Of a stretch of DNA of 64,000 bases, positions 26,327 to 34,825 are shown in pieces. Within the stretch, counting starts at the first letter, position 1. Every line of letters begins with the position of its first letter. The stretch lies in assembly GCF_030406605.1 (NCBI RefSeq), contig NZ_CP129104.1, forward strand, positions 186,001 to 250,000. Reading direction: 5' to 3'. The notes beneath the pieces are model-generated. The model made no database searches. It saw only the letters and a list, made by a program, of their open reading frames with translations, and had not been told where the DNA came from. Both the position numbers and the translations under genes were made by a program. Source of the DNA: Curtobacterium sp. 458 (GTDB lineage: Bacteria; Actinomycetota; Actinomycetes; Actinomycetales; Microbacteriaceae).

Positions 26327-26974
26327 TTACTCGGAGTCCGAGGCGGACTCGTCGGCGGCAGCTGCCTCGCCCTCGGCGCCGGCCTCGGCACCGGCCTCGG
26401 CGGCCTCTTCGTCGGCAGCGATGTCGTCGGCGGTCGCACGCGGGGTGACGATCTGGACGACGAGCGCGTCGGCGTCGGTCTCGAGCTCGGCGCCCGACGG
26501 GAGCTCGATGTCGGACGCGAGGACCTGCTTGCCGTCCTCGAGACCCTCGACGTCCACCACGACGTGCTCGGGGATCTTCGTCGCCTCGACGAGGAGGGAG
26601 ACCGAGCTGAGGTCCTGGACGTGGATGGTGCCGGAGAACGACTCGCCCTCGACGACGACGGGGACGTCGACGGTGACCTTCTCGCCACGGCGCACGACGA
26701 CGAGGTCGATGTGCTCGATGATCTGGCGCACCGGGTCGCGCTGGACGTCCTTCACGAGGGCGAGCTGCGCGGTGCCCTCGATGTCGAGGTCGATGATCGC
26801 GTTGGCGGTACGGACGATGAGCATCGTCTCGTGGCCCGGGAGGGTGATGTGCTTCGGCTCGGTGCCGTGGCCGTAGACGACCGCGGGGATCTTGTCGTTC
26901 GCACGGATCTTGCGGGCCGCGCCCTTGCCGAACTTGGTGCGGACTTCCGCCGCGAGCTTCGTGTTGTCGGCCAT
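26327..26974 (-). CDS. rplY: 50S ribosomal protein L25/Ctc (TL5 type)
   Basis: 215 residues: an N-terminal L25 domain (about 1-92) that binds 5S rRNA, a C-terminal TL5 beta domain (about 95-185), and an acidic Ala/Glu-rich tail typical of actinobacterial Ctc proteins. ATG 26974 has a strong AGGAGG 6 bases upstream, so the longer in-frame reading from 27016 is rejected. First gene of the rplY-pth unit. The 202-base gap upstream (26975-27176) shows no gene and should hold its promoter. Confidence 0.95.
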   Translation of the reverse strand: MADNTKLAAEVRTKFGKGAARKIRANDKIPAVVYGHGTEPKHITLPGHETMLIVRTANAIIDLDIEGTAQLALVKDVQRDPVRQIIEHIDLVVVRRGEKVTVDVPVVVEGESFSGTIHVQDLSSVSLLVEATKIPEHVVVDVEGLEDGKQVLASDIELPSGAELETDADALVVQIVTPRATADDIAADEEAAEAGAEAGAEGEAAAADESASDSE

Positions 26975-27176
26975 GGTTGCCTCCTGGTGTCGTGGTCGAC
27001 GCCGGGGTGCCGGCATCGGGGGGTCTGTGGTGTTGCAACTCGAACGCGTGCACGCGTGAGGAACGCTCCCAGGACTGGGCCGGGTCTCCCACTGCGTCGA
27101 TCACGGCCGCGCGTACGCGGCCCTCGCCGAAGTCAGTCGCCAACCCTACCAGGCGCTGACCGGGCGTGTCGCACGT

Positions 27177-28160
27177 TCAGGCCCGCCGGCGGTCGCGTGC
27201 GGCGTCGAGTTCGGCACGGGCCCGGTCGCTCGCGGCCTCGGCGTCGTCCCGGGTGCCACGTAGGCGCTCGGCCTCGTCGGCGAGGTCGGCGAGGTCGCGG
27301 TCCAGCCGCTCCAGTTCGGCCGCGAGTCCCTCGCGCCGCTCCTCGAGGTCCCGCCGCCGCGTGTCCGCTGCGTCGAGCGCCTCCTCGGCCGCGTCGAGCG
27401 CCGCATCCGCCTCGCGGGACGCCCGACGTGCGTCCGCCGCCGCGCGGCGCAGGGCCCCACGGTCCGGCACCGGCACGTCGTCGTCCGGTCCCGTCGCGGG
27501 TTCGGCTGCGCGTCGCCGCGCCGTCGGCCTGGAGGCACGGGTCGACCCCGTCGCGCTGCTCCCGTCGTCCCCGTGGTCGCCACCACGGCGCGAGCGCTGG
27601 CGACTCGGGGCGTGGTCGATCGGGATCGGCTCCGCGTCGGACCCGGACCACGCGTCGGGTACGGCGTCGGGGTCCGCCAGCGCGCCGTCGAGGTCCACGC
27701 CGTCGAAGCCGACGCTCTCGAGTGGGCGGACGAGCAGCCCCGACCGCACGGCCGCGGCGGCGCGCGGGTCCATCATGGCTGCCTCGATCGTGGCCGCCAC
27801 CTGGTCGAGGACGGCTCGGGTGACGTCGTGCCCGGCTTCGGCAGCGAGTGCTGCGCCCCGATCGGTCAGGCAGCGGACGAGTCGTGCGCGCTGCTTCCGG
27901 AGCGTGGCGATCTCCTCGGGGTCCGCGCTCGCCTGGGCGTCGCGGAGAGCCGGCCCGAGGTCGATCGCCTCGTCGAGCGCCGCGTCGTGCACGAGGAGGT
28001 CGACGACCCACGCGGCCGGTGCCGGCTTCCGGAGCCCGTCGATCCGGGTGGCCAGGGCCCGGTCGTCCTTCCGCACGGCGCGCTGCCGTTCCGTCCGGGC
28101 ACGCACGAAGTCGCCGGGGGCCACGAGCAGCAGCTCCCCGACGACCTCGCTGAACTCCAT
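27177..28160 (-). CDS. Hypothetical protein with C-terminal coiled coil
   Basis: 327 residues, not recognised. The first 150 are helical (SEVVGELLLVAPGDFVRART, PAPAAWVVDLLVHD) and recall small uncharacterised actinobacterial proteins; 150-230 is disordered and Arg/Asp-rich; 230-327 is a long Ala/Arg/Glu heptad-rich coiled coil. A GGCCTGGAGGC repeat motif lies in the coding sequence near 27527-27540 and is translated as TRASRPT. ATG 28160 has a CATGCT box 6 bases upstream. It ends the leftward gene run just past the hexuronate operon, 31 bases after manD on the other side. No enzymatic motif is seen. Confidence 0.6.
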   Translation of the reverse strand: MEFSEVVGELLLVAPGDFVRARTERQRAVRKDDRALATRIDGLRKPAPAAWVVDLLVHDAALDEAIDLGPALRDAQASADPEEIATLRKQRARLVRCLTDRGAALAAEAGHDVTRAVLDQVAATIEAAMMDPRAAAAVRSGLLVRPLESVGFDGVDLDGALADPDAVPDAWSGSDAEPIPIDHAPSRQRSRRGGDHGDDGSSATGSTRASRPTARRRAAEPATGPDDDVPVPDRGALRRAAADARRASREADAALDAAEEALDAADTRRRDLEERREGLAAELERLDRDLADLADEAERLRGTRDDAEAASDRARAELDAARDRRRA

Positions 28161-28191
28161 CAGCCCAGCATGCCCGCGTTCCCCCGGTGGG

Positions 28192-29547
28192 TCACCAGTC
28201 GTGGACGGTGCCGTCGGCGAGACGGTTGAACGGCAGGTACGCCTGCTCGTACGGGTACTTGCCGGCCTCGTCGACGTCGAGCGAGACACCGAGGCCCGGT
28301 TCATCGCCCGGGTGGAGGTAGCCGTCGGTGAAGGTGAACGTCTGCCGGAACACCTGGTTCGTCTTCGGGCCGTGCTGCATGTACTCCTGGATGCCGAAGT
28401 TGTGGATCGCGAGCCCGAGGTGCATCTGGGCGGCGAGGCCGACCGGGGAGATGTCGGTCGGCCCGTGGAACCCGGACTTGATCTGGTACATCGCGGCGTA
28501 GTCCATCGTCTTGCGCAGCGGGGAGATGCCGCCCATGTGCGTGACGGCCCCGCGGACGTAGTCGATGAGCTGGTCGCGGATGATGTCCTTGAAGTCCCAG
28601 ATCGTGTTGAACACCTCACCGATCGCGAGCGGCGTCGTGGTGTGCTGCCGGACGAGCTTGAGGGCCTCCTGGTTCTCGGCGGGGGTGCAGTCCTCGAGCC
28701 AGAACAGGTCGTACGGCTCGAGGCTCTTGCCGAGCTTCGCGGCCTGCAGCGGGGTCATCCGGTGGTGCCCGTCGTGCAGCAGCGGGAGCTCGGGGCCGAA
28801 CTCGTTCCGCACGGCTTCGAACACGGTGGGTACGTGGCGGAGGTAGGCGCGGGTGTCCCAGTCCTCCATCGCCGGGAAGGCCCCGCGCTGCGCCGGCTCG
28901 AAGTCGTACCGGACACCCGCGTTGCCCTCGGTGGTCGTGTTCGAGGCGATGCCGTAGATGCTCTCCAGCCCGGGGACGCCGGTCTGGACGCGGATCGAGC
29001 GGTAGCCCTCTTCCTGGTGCTCGCGGATGGAGTCGAACAGCTCCGGGAGCTCCTTGCCGGATGCGTGCCCGTAGGCCATGAGCCCGGTGCGGGAGGCACC
29101 GCCGAGCAGCTGGTAGAGGGGCATCCCGGCGACCTTGCCCTTGATGTCCCAGAGGGCCATGTCGACGGCGGCGATCGCGGCCATCGTGACCGGTCCCCGG
29201 CGCCAGTACGACGAGCGGTAGAGGAACTGCCAGGCGTCCTCGATCCGGCTGGCGTCGCGACCGACGAGCAGCGGGACGACGTGCTCGGACAGGTACGCCG
29301 CGACGGCGAGCTCGCGGCCGTTGAGGGTCGCGTCGCCCAGCCCGGTGACGCCGTCCGCGGTGGTGATCTTCAGCGTGACGAAGTTGCGGTTCGGGCTCGT
29401 GACGATGACCTCGGCGCGGTCGATGAGCTGCCCGCGGTCGGTCGACGCCCACGTGTCCGGACGCCCGGCGGTCGGGTCCGTCGCGGCGCCGCCGTCGGTC
29501 GCACCGGGGACGGGTGCGGCGGGGTTCGTGGTGCCGGTGTCGGTCAT
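28192..29547 (-). CDS. manD: D-mannonate dehydratase, enolase superfamily (ManD/RspA)
   Basis: 451 residues. Converts D-mannonate to 2-keto-3-deoxy-D-gluconate. Metal ligands D259, E285 and E311 fall at the exact 26-residue spacing of characterised ManD enzymes, with the catalytic H261 in HDGHHR; the HGPTDISPVGLAAQMH segment near the C terminus is also typical. The first 36 residues are a low-complexity extension. Its start overlaps the uxuB stop by 4 bases (ATGA). The neighbours UxuB and UxaC make the mannonate role much more likely than the other low-activity functions known in this group. It takes the place of the unrelated UxuA. Confidence 0.92.
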   Translation of the reverse strand: MTDTGTTNPAAPVPGATDGGAATDPTAGRPDTWASTDRGQLIDRAEVIVTSPNRNFVTLKITTADGVTGLGDATLNGRELAVAAYLSEHVVPLLVGRDASRIEDAWQFLYRSSYWRRGPVTMAAIAAVDMALWDIKGKVAGMPLYQLLGGASRTGLMAYGHASGKELPELFDSIREHQEEGYRSIRVQTGVPGLESIYGIASNTTTEGNAGVRYDFEPAQRGAFPAMEDWDTRAYLRHVPTVFEAVRNEFGPELPLLHDGHHRMTPLQAAKLGKSLEPYDLFWLEDCTPAENQEALKLVRQHTTTPLAIGEVFNTIWDFKDIIRDQLIDYVRGAVTHMGGISPLRKTMDYAAMYQIKSGFHGPTDISPVGLAAQMHLGLAIHNFGIQEYMQHGPKTNQVFRQTFTFTDGYLHPGDEPGLGVSLDVDEAGKYPYEQAYLPFNRLADGTVHDW

Positions 29548-30827
29548 GCGTGGACTCCTTCGTCGACGGTGCCGCGCGCGGGTGCCGCGGCGGCGCGGAT
29601 GCGTTCAGCGGCCGCGGTGACGGCGGCCACCACGGGGGTGGTGTCGAGGTCGGGCGCGACGACCCCCAGGACGTCGTGCACGTCCGAGTCTGGCCCGGGG
29701 GCTCCGGCGTCGTCCACGGCCTCGGGCTGCTCGGTCAGGTGCAACCACCACGCCGCGAGGGCCGTGGCCGCGCCGGGACCGATGCCGGCGTCGGGATCGC
29801 GGGCGAGTCGGTGCCGCAGCACGTCGCCCACCCGGACCGGGAGCTTCTGCGAGCCCCCGGACGCGATCTGCCGGAGGGTGTGCCGGATGCGCGGGTTCGC
29901 GAACCGCTCGACGAGGGCGGCGCGGGCGGCGTCGACCTCGGTGTCCGGCAGCGGGAGCTCGGCGGCGGCCTCGTCCCAGAGCTGCTCGACGGCCGAACGG
30001 CACCGGGGGTCGTCCATCGCCTGCGCCACGGTCTCGTGCCCGAGCAGGAGACCGAGGTACGCGAGCAGGGAGTGGGACCCGTTGAGCAGCCAGAGCTTCC
30101 GCTGCTCGTACGGGGTGACGTCGTCGACGAGCCGCACACCCGCGGTCTCCCACGCGGGCCGGTCGATGCCGTCGAAGCGGTCCTCGAGCACCCACTCGGC
30201 GAAGGGCTCGGTGACCACGGGCACCCGGTCGCCCTCGAGCGCTCCCGGGAACCCGGCGAGGCCGTCCACGTCGGCCGCCGTCGTGGCCGGCGTGATCCGG
30301 TCGACCATCGACGACGGGAACGCGACGTTCGCCTCGATCCACGCCAGCAGCTCGGCGTCGGACACGGTCGACGTGACGGCGTCCCGCAGCACCTCGCCGT
30401 TGTGCGTCAGGTTGTCGAGCGACACGAGGGCGATCCGCCCGGCGCCGGCGGCACGCCGGGCGTCGAGCCCCGCGACGAGCCGCGCCGGGACGTCGGAGCC
30501 GGACCGGTAGCCCTGTTCGGTGACCGTCAGCGTGACGATGGTGGTCTCCGGGGACGCGACCACGTGCCTCCAGGCCGTGTCGTCAGTGCCGGGGTGGGCC
30601 GCCACGACCGTGTCGACCACCTCGGCGGTGTCGCCGTCCGCGCCGCGGGTCACGAGGGTGTAACGACAGTCCTGTGCGTCGAGCGCCTCGGCGACCTCGG
30701 GTGAGCGCCCGGTGAAGGCGGTGATCCCCCACCGCTCGCCGTCCGTGCGACCCGTGTACCAGGCGAGGTGGGCTCGCGCGAACGCACCGATGCCGAGGTG
30801 GACGATGCCGGCGCGGCGGTCGGTCAT
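29544..30827 (-). CDS. uxuB: Fructuronate reductase / mannonate oxidoreductase (mannitol dehydrogenase family)
   Basis: 427-residue NAD-dependent polyol dehydrogenase that reduces D-fructuronate to D-mannonate. The Rossmann start is IVHLGIGAFARAH; the catalytic triad pattern K244...N249..H252 (RKLWLLNGSHS) matches mannitol dehydrogenase family members. The link with UxaC and ManD favours fructuronate over mannitol, tagaturonate or arabinitol. It overlaps both neighbours by 4 bases, so translation is probably coupled. Confidence 0.88.
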   Translation of the reverse strand: MTDRRAGIVHLGIGAFARAHLAWYTGRTDGERWGITAFTGRSPEVAEALDAQDCRYTLVTRGADGDTAEVVDTVVAAHPGTDDTAWRHVVASPETTIVTLTVTEQGYRSGSDVPARLVAGLDARRAAGAGRIALVSLDNLTHNGEVLRDAVTSTVSDAELLAWIEANVAFPSSMVDRITPATTAADVDGLAGFPGALEGDRVPVVTEPFAEWVLEDRFDGIDRPAWETAGVRLVDDVTPYEQRKLWLLNGSHSLLAYLGLLLGHETVAQAMDDPRCRSAVEQLWDEAAAELPLPDTEVDAARAALVERFANPRIRHTLRQIASGGSQKLPVRVGDVLRHRLARDPDAGIGPGAATALAAWWLHLTEQPEAVDDAGAPGPDSDVHDVLGVVAPDLDTTPVVAAVTAAAERIRAAAAPARGTVDEGVHA

Positions 30828-31711
30828 GCGGTCACCGGGACGAGGGACCGGAGGTACGCGAGGTTGTCGGCCGTGCGCTCCGTGAGCGGGAGGTCGGTGG
30901 AGAAGTCCTCGATCGTGACCCAGCCGTCGTACCCGTGCTGCCGCAGGGCGTCCAGGTACTCGGCGACCGAGGCCTGACCGTCACGCAGGGGTGCCCACTC
31001 GTTCTGCCAGACCCGGCTGCCGTCGGCCCGGGTGTCGCCGGTGTCGACCCAGCGCGCGTTCTTCACGTGGGCGTGTGCCAGGTACGGGCCGAGGAGCTCG
31101 AACGCGGCGAGGTGGTCCTCCTGCCCCTCGATGACGAGGTTGCCGAGGTCGTGGATGACGCCGACGTGCTCCGGGTCGAGGCCGTCGACGAGCCGGAGGG
31201 CCGCCGACGCCGACGGGGTGATCGTCATGTGGTGCAGCTCGACGAGCGCCTTGACGCCGAGCTCGGCGGCGCGGCCGGTCGCCCACTCGAGGTCGGCCCG
31301 GGTGCGGTCGAACATCGCGGTGTAGGTCTCGCCGGTGCGCTCCTTCTCGGCGCGGTACATCGGCATCGTCACGCGGACCTGCCGGGCACCGAGTTCGGCG
31401 GTGACGCGGAGCATCGTCTCGACGCCCTCGTGGTCGGACACCTGCTGGTAGCCGCCGATGCCGGAGTACTCGAGCCCGGCTGCGTCGGTGGTGCTGGCGA
31501 TCTCGCCGACCCGGTCGGCGACGCCGGTGAACTGCCACGTCGACTTGTTGCCGGCCCAGAACGACCGGCCGGGGGGCACCGCTGCGCCGTCGGCGGGGCG
31601 GTCGTCGACGACACGCCACTCGATGCCGTCCCACCCCTGTCCGGCGAGGGTCTGCGCCGCCTCGGTGGGCGTCCAGTCCGGGGTGGAGGCGGTGAACACG
31701 GAGAACTTCAC
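30824..31711 (-). CDS. Sugar phosphate isomerase/epimerase-like TIM-barrel protein
   Basis: 295-residue AP-endonuclease-2 superfamily TIM barrel: KFSVFTASTPDWTPTEAAQTL at the start, LVELHHMTI, VGVIHDLGNLV, AHVKNARW and WVTIEDFST mark successive strands, with acidic and His residues suited to a divalent metal. Relatives are isomerases, epimerases, inosose dehydratases, and the catalytic subunits of C-glycoside deglycosidases and 3-keto-glycoside lyases. Overlaps the Gfo/Idh gene stop and the uxuB start by 4 bases. Exact reaction unknown; it probably acts on the imported sugar before the uronate steps. Confidence 0.75.
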   Translation of the reverse strand: MKFSVFTASTPDWTPTEAAQTLAGQGWDGIEWRVVDDRPADGAAVPPGRSFWAGNKSTWQFTGVADRVGEIASTTDAAGLEYSGIGGYQQVSDHEGVETMLRVTAELGARQVRVTMPMYRAEKERTGETYTAMFDRTRADLEWATGRAAELGVKALVELHHMTITPSASAALRLVDGLDPEHVGVIHDLGNLVIEGQEDHLAAFELLGPYLAHAHVKNARWVDTGDTRADGSRVWQNEWAPLRDGQASVAEYLDALRQHGYDGWVTIEDFSTDLPLTERTADNLAYLRSLVPVTA

Positions 31712-32901
31712 GAGACTGCTCCTTCGGTGTGGGCTCCGGCGCCGACGACCGGCACCACGTCGTCGTACGTGCCGTCGATGACGTCGTCGATCCGGACCGG
31801 CTTGCCGAGCGTCGCGCTGACGTAGAGCCCGCGGACGGTCGCGAGGGACACGAGGGCGGCGTCGACGGTCACGCCGGGCTCGCGGCCCTCGCGGATCGCG
31901 GCCGCGATGTCGGTGTACTGCCGTGCGTGGCCGGCGGCGAAGTGCTCGGGCTCGGTCGGGCCGCCGACGACGTGCTCAGGCGGGACGACGTCGGACTTCT
32001 GGTCGACGGCGTCCGCGACGGCGGTGGCGTTCGCGGTGGTGGACGCGGACTCCAGCGTCGCGGAGTCGGGCGCGACGTGGAAGTAGGCGAGCCGGTCGTC
32101 GTCGACGATCGCCGAACCGTGCGTGCCGTAGACCGCGTACCGGGCGGAGAGACCCGGGTAGGCGGCGGTCGTGCAGTGGATGACCCCGAGGGCACCGTTC
32201 CGGAACCGGACGGTGGCGACCGCGGTGTCCTCGACCTCGATCCGGTCGTGGGCGAGGAGCCCGGTCTGCGCCGAGATCTCCTCCGGACGACCGAGCGCCC
32301 AGACGAGCAGGTCGACGGTGTGCACGCCCTGGTTCATCACCGCGCCGCCGCCGTCGAGGTCCCACGTGCCCCGCCAGTCGCCCGAGTCGTAGTACCCCTG
32401 CGAGCGGTACCAGGCGACGCTCGCGACGCCCGAGGTGACCGTGCCGAACGAGCCGTCGTGCGCGGCCCCGGCGACGGCGACCGAGGCCGGGTCGAATCGG
32501 TGCTGGCTGATCACACTCGTCACCAACCCACGCGCCCGGGCGTCCGCGGCGAGCGCGGCGATCTGCCGGGCCCGCGGCATCGTGGTGTCGAGCGGCTTCT
32601 CGATGACGACGTGCTTGCCGGCGGCGAGTGCCGCCTCGGCGAGCTGGACGTGCATGCCGGACGGCGAGCAGATCGCGACGACGTCGATGTCGGCCTGTTC
32701 GATCGCGTCCTCGATGGTGGACGTCGTGATCGGTCGCGTGACGCCCATCGACTCGAGCTCGTCCGCGGCGCTGGTGGCCGCGGCGGGGATCGCGTCGACG
32801 AGGGCGACGACCTCGAGGTCCGGGTGCTGCACGGCGACGCGGGCGTGGTGGCGTCCGATGACGCCGGCGCCGACGACTGCCAACTTCAGTGGGGTGGTCA
32901 T
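31708..32901 (-). CDS. Gfo/Idh/MocA family oxidoreductase
   Basis: 397 residues. N-terminal Rossmann domain with GAGVIG at 11-16 and the family catalytic EKPLD at 101-105 (Lys of EKP); the C-terminal alpha/beta substrate domain starts near 140. Such enzymes oxidise or reduce sugars, inositols or glycosides, often at C3. It lies between two TIM-barrel genes with 4-base overlaps on both sides. In this setting a glycoside 3-dehydrogenase or an inositol/uronate dehydrogenase are the main options; sequence alone does not decide. Confidence 0.8.
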   Translation of the reverse strand: MTTPLKLAVVGAGVIGRHHARVAVQHPDLEVVALVDAIPAAATSAADELESMGVTRPITTSTIEDAIEQADIDVVAICSPSGMHVQLAEAALAAGKHVVIEKPLDTTMPRARQIAALAADARARGLVTSVISQHRFDPASVAVAGAAHDGSFGTVTSGVASVAWYRSQGYYDSGDWRGTWDLDGGGAVMNQGVHTVDLLVWALGRPEEISAQTGLLAHDRIEVEDTAVATVRFRNGALGVIHCTTAAYPGLSARYAVYGTHGSAIVDDDRLAYFHVAPDSATLESASTTANATAVADAVDQKSDVVPPEHVVGGPTEPEHFAAGHARQYTDIAAAIREGREPGVTVDAALVSLATVRGLYVSATLGKPVRIDDVIDGTYDDVVPVVGAGAHTEGAVS

Positions 32902-33734
32902 CGCAGGGTGACTCCGATCTGGTCGGTGAGGGAACGGAAGGCGCGTCCGGCGCGACCGAAGGCCGCGGGACCGGAGAACCCGCCGAGGGAGGTGAAGTCG
33001 CTGAGGTGCGGTTCGAGGGACGCGTACCCGGAGTACCCGGCGTCGCGGAGCGCGGTCAGGGTCTCCAGGAGTTCGCCGTCACCCTCGCCCGCCGGCACGA
33101 CGGACGAGTCGGCCGCGAGTGCGTCCTTGACCTGCAGGTAGTCGACGTACGGGGCGAGCTGCGCCCACCCGTCGGTGAAGGGGCGGACGCCGCACTGGAC
33201 GTAGTTCGCGTTGTCCCAGGCGAGCCGCAGCGACGACGAGCCGACGCTCTCGACGATGTCGAGCACGCGAGCGGGGACGTCGCCGTAGATGTCCTTCTCG
33301 TTCTCGTGGAGCAGCGTCACCCCTTCCCGCGAAGCCAGGTCGGCGAGCGCGCGCATCCGGGTGAGGACGTCGTCGCGGACGTCTTCCGGAGAGCGGCCCT
33401 CGAAGTAGAACGAGAAGATCCGGATGTTCGTGGTGCCGAGGGCGTGCGCCGCGGCGATCGCACGGCCGAGCCGGCCGACCTCGTGCTCGACGGGTTCGTC
33501 GACGGACACCTTGCCGATCGGCGAGGCGATGGCGGACACGGTCTGCCCGCGCTCCTCGAAGAGGCGGTGGAGTCCGGCGAGCTGGTCGTCGTCGAGGTCG
33601 ACGACGTTCACCCCCCAGGCGCTCCGCACCTCGATGGCGCTGGCGCCGAGCGCCTGCAGCACGGCGACCTGGATCGCCGGGTCGGCGTCGATCTCGTCGC
33701 CGAACCCGGAGAGTTCCCAACTGGGCTGGGTCAT
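32898..33734 (-). CDS. Sugar phosphate isomerase/epimerase-like TIM-barrel protein (second)
   Basis: 278 residues, same superfamily as the 30824 product but clearly diverged (FGDEIDADPAIQVAVLQALGA; FSFYFEGRSPEDVRDDVLTRM; LLHENEKDIYGD; LAWDNANYVQCG). The Glu of LLHENE and Asp/Asn of WDNANY are probable metal ligands. ATG 33734 has AAGGGA 8 bases upstream. It opens the catabolic half of the operon, 143 bases after the permease gene, and overlaps the Gfo/Idh gene by 4 bases. Two such barrels in one operon suggest sequential or complex-forming roles. Confidence 0.77.
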   Translation of the reverse strand: MTQPSWELSGFGDEIDADPAIQVAVLQALGASAIEVRSAWGVNVVDLDDDQLAGLHRLFEERGQTVSAIASPIGKVSVDEPVEHEVGRLGRAIAAAHALGTTNIRIFSFYFEGRSPEDVRDDVLTRMRALADLASREGVTLLHENEKDIYGDVPARVLDIVESVGSSSLRLAWDNANYVQCGVRPFTDGWAQLAPYVDYLQVKDALAADSSVVPAGEGDGELLETLTALRDAGYSGYASLEPHLSDFTSLGGFSGPAAFGRAGRAFRSLTDQIGVTLR

Positions 33735-33823
33735 TGCGTTCCCTTCATTGTGTGGACCGGCCGGGGCCCCGCCGCCGGTTCCGGTGCGACGCGCCAGCGG
33801 CGGACCGGCCGTGCCGGTGGGGA

Positions 33824-33853
33824 GAGGCGCGGGGCGGGCTGGCACCGCGCCTC
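33824..33853. repeat. Hairpin of the GAGGCGCGG/CCGCGCCTC family inside the operon
   Basis: GAGGCGCGG (33824-33832) and CCGCGCCTC (33845-33853) form a 9-bp stem with a 12-base loop, in the only sizeable gap of the hexuronate operon, between the transport and catabolic genes. It could attenuate downstream expression or protect the upstream message. A GAACTGTCGC string just after it resembles part of the large inverted repeats. Confidence 0.55.
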
Positions 33854-33877
33854 CAGGCAGTCTGTGGAGAACTGTCG

Positions 33878-34825
33878 CTACTTCACCGAGCCGGCCGTGA
33901 GGCCGCCGACCAGGTAGCGCTGGAAGATGAGGTAGAGCGCGACGACCGGCACGGCACAGACGATCGACGCGGCCATCATCTGGCCGTAGATCGGGACGGC
34001 GCCGCCCTCCTGGGTGGTGCCGAGCACCTGGAGCACCACCGCGACTGTGCGCGTGTTCGGGGTCGTCATGATCGTGGAGAACAGGACGTCGTTCCAGCCG
34101 AGCAGGAACGCGAAGATCGCGGACACGACGATCCCGGGCCACGACAGGGGCAGGACCACGCTGCGGAGGATGCGTCCGCTCGAGGCGCCGTCGATGCGGG
34201 CGGCCTCCTCGAGCTCCTTCGGCAGGCCGCGGAGGTACGTCACCATGACCCAGGTCGAGAACGGCAGGGCGAAGGTGAGGTAGGTGACGAAGAGGCCCCA
34301 GCGTGTGCCGATGATCTGCACGCCGGTGGCGCTCGCGATGTTCGAGAACACGACGAACACGGGCAGGAGCAGGAGCGTGCCCGGGATCGACTGCAGGGCG
34401 AGGAGCCCGCGGAGGATCGTGAGGCGGCCGAGGAACCGGAAACGGACGAGGACGTACGCGGTCGACACGGCGAGCGCCGCACTCGCGACGGCGACCGCCC
34501 CGGCCGTGAGGATCGAGTTCACGAGCCCCTGGCCGAGCGCGACCGTCGACCAGATGTTCACGTAGTTCGCCAGCGTGAACTCGGAGGGGAAGTACTCGCC
34601 GCGGGCGACCGCGACGTCGGAGTTGACGGAGCCGAACAGGATGTACAGCACCGGGCCGGCGATGAACGCGACGATCACGGCGATGACGACGATGAGCAGC
34701 CAGCGCGGCAGGAGCCGGGTGACGTCGGTGTCGTAGGGCCGCTTCGCCGGTCGGCCGTTCCGGGCCGTGATGCTCTCGGTCAGCGTCGCGGTCGGGCGGG
34801 TGCGGAAGGTGCTCTGGGTGCTCAT
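33878..34825 (-). CDS. Carbohydrate ABC transporter permease (MalG/CUT1 type)
   Basis: 315 residues, six membrane helices after a cytoplasmic N terminus of about 40 residues. The ABC-importer EAA loop reads KELEEAARIDGASSGRILRSVVLPL, which contacts the ATPase. Pairs with the upstream MalF-type permease (4-base overlap). No ATPase gene is present in the operon, so a shared MsiK/UgpC-type ATPase encoded elsewhere is inferred. Substrate is inferred from the operon: a hexuronate or hexuronate-containing oligosaccharide. Confidence 0.92.
   Translation of the reverse strand: MSTQSTFRTRPTATLTESITARNGRPAKRPYDTDVTRLLPRWLLIVVIAVIVAFIAGPVLYILFGSVNSDVAVARGEYFPSEFTLANYVNIWSTVALGQGLVNSILTAGAVAVASAALAVSTAYVLVRFRFLGRLTILRGLLALQSIPGTLLLLPVFVVFSNIASATGVQIIGTRWGLFVTYLTFALPFSTWVMVTYLRGLPKELEEAARIDGASSGRILRSVVLPLSWPGIVVSAIFAFLLGWNDVLFSTIMTTPNTRTVAVVLQVLGTTQEGGAVPIYGQMMAASIVCAVPVVALYLIFQRYLVGGLTAGSVK

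Noticed and set aside
26975..27176. Small gene upstream of rplY
   Set aside because: No frame with a ribosome-binding site or leaderless -10 box and sensible composition; left as the rplY promoter region.
28192..29547. Starvation-sensing RspA or a mandelate-racemase role for this gene
   Set aside because: The 26-residue ligand spacing and HDGHHR motif, with UxuB and UxaC nearby, favour D-mannonate dehydratase.
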